This document shows, in pieces, positions 17,813 through 26,072 of a stretch of DNA of 64,000 nucleotides (its first letter is position 1; each line of letters opens with the position of its first letter). A program made the translations under genes and the position numbers. Under the pieces are notes generated by a model, which was not told the DNA's origin, ran no database searches, and worked only from the letters and a program-made list of their open reading frames with translations. Source of the stretch: Proteobacteria bacterium ST_bin14 (lineage in GTDB: Bacteria > Pseudomonadota > Alphaproteobacteria > Sphingomonadales > Sphingomonadaceae); contig MSXR01000011.1 in assembly GCA_002083655.1 (NCBI GenBank), positions 1 through 64,000 of the forward strand, written 5' to 3'.

Positions 17813-18958
17813 TTACATCCGGCGCGTGGCTAGGCAATCCGCGAATTCAGCAAACAGCGTCTGCGGTCGGCCCGGTTCGTCCTCGAAGAGATTGTGATCT
17901 GCTTTCAGCACGCTCACGAAATCGGGAAGTTCATTGGTCGAATTTAGATAGGCGAGCGTGCGTGGATCCTTGTCGCCCAGCAAGATTTTCGAACAAGGCT
18001 TGGCTGGCGTGACTTCCTTCCATGGGAAGTCGGCATCGCCAATGTAAGTCGGGACAAACTCGTGCATCCGCAACATGCGGGAATGATCGAATTTCACGCC
18101 GGTGCCTGACTGCCTGTAGATATTGAAGAAGGTCCATGTGCCGAACGTGTGAACGTCTTCATCAGACTTCGCCTTTTTCTTTGCTATGGCTGGAATAATC
18201 CTCTTCAGATGATGCTGGAGGCCATCCATGACAGGCACCAAGGCAAGGACGTTCATTTTTTCGATGCGATCCTTTCCAAGCGCGGCGAGGGCAAGATGGT
18301 TGCCAAGGCTGGCGGTGATCAAGGAAAGATCGGCGCCCCGGCTGCCGCTATAGTAGTCGACTGCCATCCTCACATCGCGAGCGGCGAGATCGAACTCATC
18401 AGGCGCGTTCAGCGTTCTGAGGTTCATTCCCCAATAGCCGATCGAGGCGACGGTGTAGCCACGTTCAAGAAGCTGATAGTAGGGTGATTGTCGGATGTCG
18501 TCGGGCAACCTGTCATCCGTGCGGTAGCGACGCAGCCGGGCATCGAGTTCGTCGATCACCCCCCTATTGACGTGAAATGGCTCGTCTCCCGGACCACCCT
18601 GAATGTCGAGCACGACAGGCCCGCCACCGACCGTGTCTGCCAGCCTGGTCTCGACGACCGGAACCCACTGGGCACCGAACTTCAGCGCTATGAGCGTAGA
18701 GGTCACTCCTTGCTTCGTCCAGGCTTTACAGACCACGCGATTAGGGGCCTTGTTCTCTTCCGACGAGTAACGCACTTGGCAGTCGAACCAATCGCGTCCC
18801 AGTCCTCTTTGCGGATGTTCGGTGCGCGATGTCGCTATGAGATCGCGGAATTCCTGGCGGCGGATGTCCTCATTAGTTTGTGCGAAGGTGAGATAGGTTG
18901 CCCCCCCGGCCAGCAACAACAAGGCAAACGAAGCCGCGAGTATTGTCGATCTGCGCAT
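17813..18958 (-). CDS. Secreted alpha/beta-hydrolase-like protein of unknown substrate
   Basis: From the ATG at 18958 the 381-residue protein starts MRRSTILAASFALLLLAGG, a signal peptide or anchor; a longer frame reaches 19012. A possible catalytic triad is Ser in LITASLGNHLALA (nucleophile-elbow form), Asp in LGDKDPRTLAYL and His in KADHNLFED. I do not recognise the specific family. GC content is visibly lower than in the flanking genes, and it lies between trxA and a REP pair, with no operon partner, so recent acquisition is possible. A short inverted repeat, CTAAG/CTTAG, overlaps the end of the gene. Confidence 0.7.
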   Translation of the reverse strand: MRRSTILAASFALLLLAGGATYLTFAQTNEDIRRQEFRDLIATSRTEHPQRGLGRDWFDCQVRYSSEENKAPNRVVCKAWTKQGVTSTLIALKFGAQWVPVVETRLADTVGGGPVVLDIQGGPGDEPFHVNRGVIDELDARLRRYRTDDRLPDDIRQSPYYQLLERGYTVASIGYWGMNLRTLNAPDEFDLAARDVRMAVDYYSGSRGADLSLITASLGNHLALAALGKDRIEKMNVLALVPVMDGLQHHLKRIIPAIAKKKAKSDEDVHTFGTWTFFNIYRQSGTGVKFDHSRMLRMHEFVPTYIGDADFPWKEVTPAKPCSKILLGDKDPRTLAYLNSTNELPDFVSVLKADHNLFEDEPGRPQTLFAEFADCLATRRM

Positions 18959-19161
18959 CGAACGCCCCCTTTTGTCGGCGATCTCAATGGTCTCTATTAA
19001 ATCGATACGCAACTTCTATGCGATACGAAATACGAGAATTGATGAAGCGGTGATTGGCCGAAATCCACCCAGTTTCGGCCGTTTAGCCCTCGTGCCGGAA
19101 GCGGTCGTTTATGGGTTCACGACTTAGTGTGGTCGAACTGAAATTCATTACATCTCTTATC

Positions 19162-19251
19162 CGTCATGCTGAACTTGTTTCAGCATCCACCTCGCCGCAC
19201 TGGCGACTGGATTTGTAGCACGATGGACCCTGAAACAAGTTCAGGGTGACG
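19162..19251. repeat. REP-like inverted repeat pair, CTGAACTTGTTTCAG core
   Basis: Two 28-bp arms, 19162-19189 and 19224-19251, are inverted copies sharing CTGAACTTGTTTCAG. They differ only at two paired positions on each side (TG...CA in one, CC...GG in the other), so each arm also folds into its own hairpin with compensated changes. This pattern is common between genes in sphingomonads. It lies between the hydrolase gene and the GST pair, in a 272-bp gap (19013-19285) that holds no gene. Confidence 0.8.
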
Positions 19252-19285
19252 ACAATTTTATGAATCGAACTTCGATTCCACCGCG

Positions 19286-20191
19286 CTAACCCGCCCGCAA
19301 AATCTGCCCGATCCTGGGGAAATGCACCGCGACCGTGCCAACCCGTGGATCATCGCGCAGCAGCACGATGTCGCGGGCGGTGCAGCGCAGCAAGGTGCCG
19401 GTGACGGTGTCTGCGCCGGGGTCTTCGGTGCGGATTGCCACGCTCTGGCCCGCTTCAAAACCGCATCCGTCATCAATCTGCGCGGTGGCGACGGGCGTGG
19501 CGGCAAGGGCGACGTCCAATGCCGCCTGCGCCGTCATGTCGATACGCTCACCATGGCCGATGGCGTCGCAGCGCGCGATCCAGGCGGCGACATGGGGGAA
19601 GGGTGCCAGGCGTGCCGTTTGCAGCCCAAACCCGGCCTGAAACCACACATTCATGCCCACCGCGCAATCGGCATAGCCCGGCGCGTCACCGCCCAGATAC
19701 GCGCGGCCATCCGCCAGCGCATCATCCAACCGGGCAAGCCAACCGCTGAACTGCGCGGTCTGGTGCGGCGCGGCCTTTTTCATGCGCTCGCGGTCCATGC
19801 CGAACAGGGCTTTGCGATCTTCGAAGAACGCATCGTCAATCTGGTCGGCGACCACGGCCATCGCGGAGCCGACGGCGTTGCTGAATGTCACCCCACCCGC
19901 CTGCATCGCCACCAGCGCACCCAGCCGACCCAGCGGTTCGGGGAACAGCGTTGGTGTTGGCTGGTGCGCTTCAATCGCATCAATGGCGATGGCGGTGTCG
20001 CAATATATGTCTGCGCCAATCTGCACCACCGGCGTTTTGCGATAGCCGCCGGTCAGCGGCGTCAGTTCGGGCTTTGGGGCCATGTTGGGGATGATCACCG
20101 AATGCCAGCGTGCACCCTTGATGCCCAGCGCGCGGCGGACCAGCTCGGCAAAGGGTGAGCGGGGATAATGGTGCAGAATGATATCAGCCAT
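19286..20191 (-). CDS. Glutathione S-transferase-like protein, long form
   Basis: The 301-residue protein has a thioredoxin-like N-terminal domain (ILHHYPRSPFAELVRRALGI, then GGYRKTPVVQIGADIYCDTA with the Pro-Val of the glutathione site) and a helical C-terminal domain (LADGRAYLGGDAPGYADCAV). A C-terminal extension of about 80 residues ends with a beta-rich segment (GTLLRCTARDIVLLRDDP) not seen in standard 200-residue GSTs. Substrate is unknown. It forms a minus-strand cluster with a second GST gene 18 bp upstream and argJ. Confidence 0.85.
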   Translation of the reverse strand: MADIILHHYPRSPFAELVRRALGIKGARWHSVIIPNMAPKPELTPLTGGYRKTPVVQIGADIYCDTAIAIDAIEAHQPTPTLFPEPLGRLGALVAMQAGGVTFSNAVGSAMAVVADQIDDAFFEDRKALFGMDRERMKKAAPHQTAQFSGWLARLDDALADGRAYLGGDAPGYADCAVGMNVWFQAGFGLQTARLAPFPHVAAWIARCDAIGHGERIDMTAQAALDVALAATPVATAQIDDGCGFEAGQSVAIRTEDPGADTVTGTLLRCTARDIVLLRDDPRVGTVAVHFPRIGQILRAG

Positions 20192-20209
20192 GTCGGCTCC
20201 TGTTGTTGT

Positions 20210-20821
20210 TCATGTAAGGGGAATCATGACTTGGGCGGCAAATGCCGGGCGGCGGACAAGCCGTTGATACCAGTCCTCCACTGCGGCCAGCGGCGGCCGG
20301 TCAATCGCCAGGCTGAACCATGTATGGGCATAGACCCCCATCGGGACATCACCGATGCCAAAAGCGTCACCCGACAGCCACGGGGATTGTTGCAACGCTG
20401 AATTCAGGATGGCCATTTGTGTGGCACAGTGTTCCGCCGATTGCGCCACCGCAACGGGATCACGGTCCGCGGCTGATCGGCGCACCAGATTGACAAAAGC
20501 ACCGCGCTGCGCGTCGGCATACCCAAATTGCCAGTCCATCCAGCGATCAGCCAGCGCTCTGGCGGCGGGGTCTGCTGGCCAGAAACGGTCGCTGCCGTGC
20601 CGCGCCGCCAGATAGCGCAGGATGGCATTGGACTCCCACAGGACAAAACCGTCATCGTCGATGGTGGGGATCAGCGCATTGGGGTTCAGCGCGCGATAGG
20701 CCGCCGTCATGCCAAACGCGCCACCCACATCGTGGCGCACGGATGCAATGCCCAACTCGTCGGCGAACCACGCCACCTTCTTCACATTGTGCGAATTCAG
20801 CCGCCCCCAGATGGTGAGCAT
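20210..20821 (-). CDS. Glutathione S-transferase family protein
   Basis: This is a 203-residue cytosolic GST. The N-terminal thioredoxin fold shows LTIWGRLNSHNVKKVAWFAD, NPNALIPTIDDDGFVLWESN (with the cis-Pro and the ES pair that binds the gamma-glutamyl group) and AILRYLAARHG; the C-terminal helical domain has LSGDAFGIGDVPMGVYAHTW. The start is 5 bp after the argJ stop, so it belongs to an argJ-GST-GST transcript. Its substrate cannot be read from the sequence. Confidence 0.92.
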   Translation of the reverse strand: MLTIWGRLNSHNVKKVAWFADELGIASVRHDVGGAFGMTAAYRALNPNALIPTIDDDGFVLWESNAILRYLAARHGSDRFWPADPAARALADRWMDWQFGYADAQRGAFVNLVRRSAADRDPVAVAQSAEHCATQMAILNSALQQSPWLSGDAFGIGDVPMGVYAHTWFSLAIDRPPLAAVEDWYQRLVRRPAFAAQVMIPLT

Positions 20822-20826
20822 CGCGG

Positions 20827-22053
20827 TCAGCTCCGATAGTCAGCGTTGATTGAGATATAGCCGTGCGTCAGATCACAGGTCCACACCGTCGCGCGGCCCG
20901 AACCCAGCCCGATATCGACGCCAATGTCGATATTCTGCCCCTTCAGATGTGCGGCCACGGGCGCTTCGTCATACCCCTCCACCGCCAGCCCTTCGCGCGC
21001 GACCTGGGTGGTGCCAAACCGGATCGACAGCAGGTCGCGCTCTGCTGGCTCACCCGCCTTGCCCACCGCCATCACGACCCGGCCCCAATTGGCATCCTCG
21101 CCAGCAATGGCCGTTTTGACGAGCGGGGAATTGGCGATGGAAAGCGCGATCCGGTGTGCGCTCTGGTCGCTTTGCGCGCCGGTGACGTCGATGGTGATGA
21201 ACTTTGTCGCGCCTTCGCCGTCGCGCACCACCAAATGCGCCAATTGCAGGCACAAATCGCGCAAAGCCGCGCAAAATGCGTCCGATCCTGGCGAATCTAC
21301 GTCAATTATCGGCGCATTTCCGGCTTTTCCGGTCGCAAAAGCGAGCACTGTGTCGCTGGTGGAGGTGTCACTGTCGACCGTAATGCACGAGAAGCTGCGC
21401 CGGTTCGCATCGCTCAGCGCGGTCTGTAAAAAGGTCGGTGCCACGGCTGCATCAGTGAAAATAAACCCCAGCATGGTCGCCATATCGGGGGCAATCATCC
21501 CCGATCCTTTGATGATCCCCACCAGCGTCACCGTCCGCCCATCGACGATTGCCGTCGTCACAGCGCCCTTGGCAAAGGTATCGGTGGTGCCGATTGTGTT
21601 TGCCGCGTCTTCCCAATGGCATGGCGCAGCGGCGAGCGCTGCATCCAGCCCAGCCTCTGCCTTGTCGATGGGCAAGGGCACACCAATTACCCCTGTAGAC
21701 GCGACGAAAACATCGGATGGCTGGCAGTGTAGCGCGGCGGCAACGCGCGCGCTGATCGCCTCCACGGCGGCGCGGCCCCGGTTTCCCGTAAAGGCATTCG
21801 CATTGCCGGCGTTCACCACCAGCGCGCGTGCGGACCCCAAAGTCAGCGCGGCGCGGCACCATTCCACTTCGGGGGAGGGGCACTTGCTGGTTGTCGTCAC
21901 GCCGGCAACGCTCGTCCCCGGATCCAACGTGATCAGCGTCAGGTCGCACCTGTCCCACGGCTTGTATCCAGCCCGTGCGACGCGCGGCGTAACGCCTGCA
22001 ATCACCGGCAAATCGGGGAAACAATCGGGGGCCAGCGGGGAACGGGATGACAT
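20827..22053 (-). CDS. argJ: Bifunctional ornithine acetyltransferase/N-acetylglutamate synthase ArgJ
   Basis: ArgJ moves the acetyl group from N-acetylornithine to glutamate (and may use acetyl-CoA) in the cyclic arginine pathway. It is a 408-residue Ntn-type enzyme that cleaves itself before a Thr; here the region TDTFAKGAVTTAIVDG holds the cleavage site. Other family marks are VVNAGNANAFTG, FVASTGVIGVPLP and GEDANWGRVVMAVG. A divergent TonB-like gene lies upstream with about 48 bp between start codons, so the two may share a promoter region. Confidence 0.95.
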   Translation of the reverse strand: MSSRSPLAPDCFPDLPVIAGVTPRVARAGYKPWDRCDLTLITLDPGTSVAGVTTTSKCPSPEVEWCRAALTLGSARALVVNAGNANAFTGNRGRAAVEAISARVAAALHCQPSDVFVASTGVIGVPLPIDKAEAGLDAALAAAPCHWEDAANTIGTTDTFAKGAVTTAIVDGRTVTLVGIIKGSGMIAPDMATMLGFIFTDAAVAPTFLQTALSDANRRSFSCITVDSDTSTSDTVLAFATGKAGNAPIIDVDSPGSDAFCAALRDLCLQLAHLVVRDGEGATKFITIDVTGAQSDQSAHRIALSIANSPLVKTAIAGEDANWGRVVMAVGKAGEPAERDLLSIRFGTTQVAREGLAVEGYDEAPVAAHLKGQNIDIGVDIGLGSGRATVWTCDLTHGYISINADYRS

Positions 22054-22101
22054 GGGGTAACTCTGTGCCTAGAATGGTTGGCTGATGCAGGGGGTGTTAA
22101 A

Positions 22102-22593
22102 GTGCGTACAATCGAAGGCAAGGCTTCAATCGTTCGGCCCGTGCTGCTTGCGGCGCTGCTCGCGACCGGACTCTCCACCGGATTTGCAGGCAGCTCGGCG
22201 CAAGCCGGTCAGCCTGCGGCAAAAAGCCGACCCAAAACAGTTACGGCTCCACCCCCCGCACCTGTGGCGACGGACGGTATTGCGACGGGCGTGAAGCCGA
22301 TTGGCAGCCCCGGCGATTGGTTTCCGATCGATTCTTACCCGCCCGAGGCCCGCGCAGCGTCGCAGGAAGGCCGGACGCTATTTTCGCTTGATATCGATGC
22401 AGCAGGGCGGATTACCGGCTGCAACATTGTCGAATCGAGCGGTTCCGAGCTGCTGGATTCGACCACCTGCAGCCAGCTGATCCTCAACGGCCAGTTCACG
22501 CCAGCACTCGACATCAATGGAAAGCCAATGCGCGGCACCTGGAAATCGGCGATGCGCTGGCAGTTGGCTGATGCGGACGCGGCCAAGGAATAG
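22102..22593 (+). CDS. Secreted protein with TonB C-terminal-like domain
   Basis: The protein (163 residues from the GTG at 22102, chosen for the AGGGGG about 8 nt upstream) begins VRTIEGKASIVRPVLLAALL, a signal peptide, then a Pro/Ala linker, then a beta-rich domain with SYPPEARAASQEGRTLFSLD and ITGCNIVESSGSELLDSTTC. This is the pattern of the TonB C-terminal domain, but without the N-terminal membrane anchor and long Pro-Lys spacer of a true TonB. The pair of cysteines (GCN and TTC) may form a disulfide. An upstream TTG at 22078 is the alternative start. Confidence 0.75.
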   Translation: MRTIEGKASIVRPVLLAALLATGLSTGFAGSSAQAGQPAAKSRPKTVTAPPPAPVATDGIATGVKPIGSPGDWFPIDSYPPEARAASQEGRTLFSLDIDAAGRITGCNIVESSGSELLDSTTCSQLILNGQFTPALDINGKPMRGTWKSAMRWQLADADAAKE

Positions 22594-22676
22594 CCTGCAC
22601 TTCGCCGCCACCGTTTCGGGGCGGCGATGAGACTTTCATCAAAGATGGACGTTGGGCATGCGACTCCCTATGTGCG

Positions 22677-22979
22677 ATGTCGTTACGCTTACTGCTCTTA
22701 AGATGGACGTATCGTTTGGAACTTCTGCTCATCCTTTCTGCATTGCTAAGTGCCCTGACGGGCGCGGTGGCGAGCGGTCGGGTGCCAGAGGTGCGACTGC
22801 ATCAGGCAGCAGCCAGCACGTGGCTGGAATCTGTCGACGACAGCATAACCACCAGCCGTAAAAGTCATCACGCGGCACCAGCACCAATCGAGCGCCGTCA
22901 TGTTGCTGCAGCACCGGTTCTCGCCGCCGTTGACGTGCCGGTACAGTCGCCGCTCTACATGGCGCGCCGCCGCGAATAG
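22677..22979 (+). CDS. Small putative secreted protein immediately upstream of secA
   Basis: This is a 100-residue ORF with an Arg-rich N terminus (MSLRLLLLRWTYRLELLL), a hydrophobic stretch LILSALLSALTGAVASG that looks like a signal peptide, and a mature part rich in Ala, Arg, His and Val ending SPLYMARRRE. No domain is recognised. No strong ribosome-binding site is seen before the ATG. It ends 113 bp before secA. The position and layout recall the secM gene of E. coli, but no known arrest motif is evident. It could also be an unrelated small protein or a spurious ORF. The rest of the 22594-23092 interval holds only the hairpins near 22997-23015 and 23046-23060. Confidence 0.5.
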   Translation: MSLRLLLLRWTYRLELLLILSALLSALTGAVASGRVPEVRLHQAAASTWLESVDDSITTSRKSHHAAPAPIERRHVAAAPVLAAVDVPVQSPLYMARRRE

Positions 22980-23092
22980 TGCGCTGCCCGGTCGACCGAC
23001 TACTTCGGTGTCGGCCCCATAGGTAAAACCCAATTTTCTGCGTGATGACCGGATCGGTCAGCTACGCCATTTCCAAAATACAGGATTGAATC

Positions 23093-25831
23093 ATGCTCGG
23101 TGGCCTCGCCAAATCCATTTTCGGATCGTCAAACGATCGTTACGTCAAATCGCTTGGCGGGATCGTCGCCAAGATCAACGCTTTTGAGCCGCAAATTTCC
23201 GCGCTGAGCGACGATGCTCTGTCGGCGCAAACGGCGGTATTCCGCGAACGCCTGGCCAAGGGCGCGACGCTGGACGATCTGCTGCCCGAAGCCTTTGCCA
23301 CGGTGCGTGAGGCGGCCAAACGGACGCTGGGCCAGCGCCATTATGATGTGCAGCTGATCGGCGGCATTGTGCTCCACCGCGGCGAAATCGCGGAAATGCG
23401 CACGGGTGAGGGCAAGACGTTGGTCGCCACGCTCGCCAGCTATTTGAACGCACTTCCCGGCACGGGCGTTCATGTGGTGACCGTGAATGACTATCTCGCT
23501 GCGCGCGACGCCGAATGGATGAGCAATGTTTACCGCTTTTTGGGGATGACGACAGGCGTGATCGTGCCCAACATCACCGATCAGCATCGCCGTGACGCCT
23601 ATAACGCCGACATCACCTATGCGACCAACAACGAGCTCGGCTTTGATTACCTGCGCGACAATATGAAATATGATCGCGAATCGATGGTGCAGCGCAAGTT
23701 CAACTTCGCCATCGTCGATGAAGTCGATTCGATCCTGATTGACGAAGCGCGTACCCCGCTGATCATTTCCGGCCCGACCGACGATAAGACCGACCTTTAT
23801 CTGCGCGTCGATGCCATTGTGAAGCAGCTCGATGAAACGACCTATGAGCTGGATGAAAAGCAGAAATCGATCATCCTGACCGAATCGGGCACCGAACGGA
23901 CCGAGCGGATGCTGGAAGAGGCCGGGCTGCTGGAAGGCAGCAACCTGTATGATTTTGAAAACACCCAGGTTGTCCACCACGTCAACCAGTCGCTGCGGGC
24001 GAACAAGATGTTCAAGCGCGACACTGATTACATCGTGAAAGACGACAAGGTGATCATCATCGATGAATTCACTGGCCGGATGATGGACGGGCGGCGCTGG
24101 TCTGACGGGCTTCATCAGGCAGTGGAAGCCAAGGAAGGCGTGCCGATTGAGCCAGAAAACCAGACGATGGCGTCGATCACCTTTCAGAATTATTTCCGTA
24201 TGTATCCTGTACTGAGCGGCATGACCGGCACGGCATCGACCGAGGCAGCCGAGTTTTTCGACATCTACAAGATGAATGTCGTCACCATCCCGACCAACGT
24301 GGCCGTCAAGCGCGTCGATGAGGAGGATGAGTTCTACAAGAACACACAGGACAAGTTTCAGGCCATCGCCAAAAAGATCAAGCATCATGCAGAAGGTGGC
24401 CAACCCGTGCTGGTCGGTACGGTATCGATAGAAAAGTCCGAATTGCTGAGCGATTTTCTGGTCAAGGAAGGCGTGATCCATGAAGTGCTGAACGCCCGCC
24501 AGCATGAGCGCGAGGCGCATATCGTGGCGCAGGCGGGCCGCAAGAGCGTGGTGACGATTGCCACCAATATGGCCGGTCGCGGCACTGACATTCAGTTGGG
24601 CGGGAACGTGGAATTCCGCATTAACGACGAGCTTGCCGGGCTTGCCGAGGGGCCGGATCGGGATGCGGCTATTGCCAGGATTAAGGCAGAGGTTGCCGCC
24701 GAAAAGGCCGAAGTGCTGGCAGCCGGCGGGCTTTTCGTGCTGGGCACCGAACGACATGAAAGCCGTCGTATCGATAATCAGTTGCGCGGCCGTTCGGGTC
24801 GTCAGGGCGATCCAGGGTTGAGCCGTTTCTATCTGTCGCTTGACGATGACCTGCTGCGCATTTTTGGTCCGGACACGATGTTTGCCAAAATGATGCGATC
24901 AAACATCGCCGATGGTGAGGCGATCGGATCGAAATGGCTCAGCAAGGCCATCGAAACCGCGCAACGCAAGGTGGAAGCCCGCAATTATGATCAGCGCAAA
25001 CAGGTCGTCGAATATGATGACGTGATGAATGATCAGCGCAAGGTGATCTATGAACAGCGAAGCGACATCATGGACGCCGATACGGTCGGTGATGTTGTGT
25101 CAGACATGCGATCGGAAACCGTTAACACGCTGGTTGGCTCCGCCTGCCCGCCCAACAGCTATCCTGAACAATGGGATATTGATGGGCTGCGGGCAGGGGT
25201 GCAGGATATGCTGGGCATTGATCCGCCGTTCGACGCCTGGCTGGCCGAAGAGGCGATTGACCCGGAACTGGTGGAGGAGCGCGTCCGCGACGCCGCCGAT
25301 GCGCATATTGCGGCCAAGGCTGCATCGCTTGATCCTGAAACCTGGACGCAGGTCGAAAAATCAATTCTGCTCCAGAATCTGGATCACCACTGGAAAGAAC
25401 ATCTTTCGACGCTTGATGCGCTGCGCCAGGTTGTCCATCTGCGCGCTTATGCCCAGAAAACGCCAATCAACGAGTATAAGCAGGAAGCGTTTGCGTTGTT
25501 CGAGCGGATGTTGGGCACAATCCGCGAGGACGTAACCAAAACGATCTCGCACGCGCAATTCCAGTTGGAACAGCCGCAGGGGCTGCCTGACCTGCCCGAT
25601 TTCATCACGTCGCATTTTGATCCATTCACCGGACTGGACGACAGCAATGATTTTGGCAGCGGCAATGATCTGGGGCTGGTCACCACGCGGATAGCGCCGT
25701 TGGCGCTGCCACGCCTTGATGGCGGCGAATTCGGCAATGATCCCGCCCAATGGGAAGGCCGGGTGAGCCGAAACGCACCGTGCCCTTGTGGTTCCGGCAA
25801 GAAGTATAAACAGTGCCACGGGGCGCTCTGA
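23093..25831 (+). CDS. secA: Preprotein translocase ATPase SecA
   Basis: SecA drives Sec-dependent export across the inner membrane through SecYEG. The 912-residue protein has Walker A MRTGEGKTLVATLASYLNAL (about residue 103 on), the DEVDSILIDEARTPLIISGP segment (Walker B), GMTGTASTEAAEF, TNMAGRGTDIQLGGNV (second NBD), LRGRSGRQGDPG, and the C-terminal zinc motif CPCGSGKKYKQCHG that binds SecB and lipids. The ATG at 23093 has AGGA at 23082-23085. tRNA-Leu and the trigger factor gene follow, so protein biogenesis functions are grouped here. Confidence 0.98.
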   Translation: MLGGLAKSIFGSSNDRYVKSLGGIVAKINAFEPQISALSDDALSAQTAVFRERLAKGATLDDLLPEAFATVREAAKRTLGQRHYDVQLIGGIVLHRGEIAEMRTGEGKTLVATLASYLNALPGTGVHVVTVNDYLAARDAEWMSNVYRFLGMTTGVIVPNITDQHRRDAYNADITYATNNELGFDYLRDNMKYDRESMVQRKFNFAIVDEVDSILIDEARTPLIISGPTDDKTDLYLRVDAIVKQLDETTYELDEKQKSIILTESGTERTERMLEEAGLLEGSNLYDFENTQVVHHVNQSLRANKMFKRDTDYIVKDDKVIIIDEFTGRMMDGRRWSDGLHQAVEAKEGVPIEPENQTMASITFQNYFRMYPVLSGMTGTASTEAAEFFDIYKMNVVTIPTNVAVKRVDEEDEFYKNTQDKFQAIAKKIKHHAEGGQPVLVGTVSIEKSELLSDFLVKEGVIHEVLNARQHEREAHIVAQAGRKSVVTIATNMAGRGTDIQLGGNVEFRINDELAGLAEGPDRDAAIARIKAEVAAEKAEVLAAGGLFVLGTERHESRRIDNQLRGRSGRQGDPGLSRFYLSLDDDLLRIFGPDTMFAKMMRSNIADGEAIGSKWLSKAIETAQRKVEARNYDQRKQVVEYDDVMNDQRKVIYEQRSDIMDADTVGDVVSDMRSETVNTLVGSACPPNSYPEQWDIDGLRAGVQDMLGIDPPFDAWLAEEAIDPELVEERVRDAADAHIAAKAASLDPETWTQVEKSILLQNLDHHWKEHLSTLDALRQVVHLRAYAQKTPINEYKQEAFALFERMLGTIREDVTKTISHAQFQLEQPQGLPDLPDFITSHFDPFTGLDDSNDFGSGNDLGLVTTRIAPLALPRLDGGEFGNDPAQWEGRVSRNAPCPCGSGKKYKQCHGAL

Positions 25832-25863
25832 CGATACCCATTGTCGCAGACATGATCGCGCGC

Positions 25864-25891
25864 TTGCCCCGGCGTGCATCGCTGCTATAGA
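25864..25891 (+). promoter_or_regulatory. Possible sigma-70 promoter for tRNA-Leu
   Basis: TTGCCC (25864-25869) and TATAGA (25886-25891) are separated by 16 bp and lie about 36 bp before the tRNA. The -10 is good and the -35 is partial. This is proposed on spacing and position only. Confidence 0.35.
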
Positions 25892-25926
25892 ACCTCGCCG
25901 ACCGATAGTGTCCTAAAGACATCGGG

Positions 25927-26011
25927 GCGGGCGTGGCGGAACTGGTAGACGCAGCAGGTTTAGGTCCTGCCATCGCAAGATGTGGGGGTTCGAGTCCCTT
26001 CGCCCGCACCA
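25927..26011 (+). tRNA. tRNA-Leu (anticodon TAG)
   Basis: An 85-nt class II tRNA with the CCA end encoded. The acceptor stem GCGGGCG (25927) pairs with CGCCCGC (26001-26007), followed by ACCA. The anticodon stem GCAGG/CCTGC encloses the loop TTTAGGT, giving TAG, which reads CUN leucine codons. The T arm GGTTCGAGTCC and a long variable arm are present. Confidence 0.97.
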
Positions 26012-26072
26012 GTCTCGCCGCTCTGGCACCGGGACTGACCTTTCTAAGAATTAGCTGACGAAAAGAGCCAAA

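Noticed and set aside
23129..24757. Long 542-codon frame on the minus strand opposite secA
   Set aside because: It is antisense to an intact secA with strong family motifs; high GC content yields such shadow frames. No ribosome-binding site or known domain.
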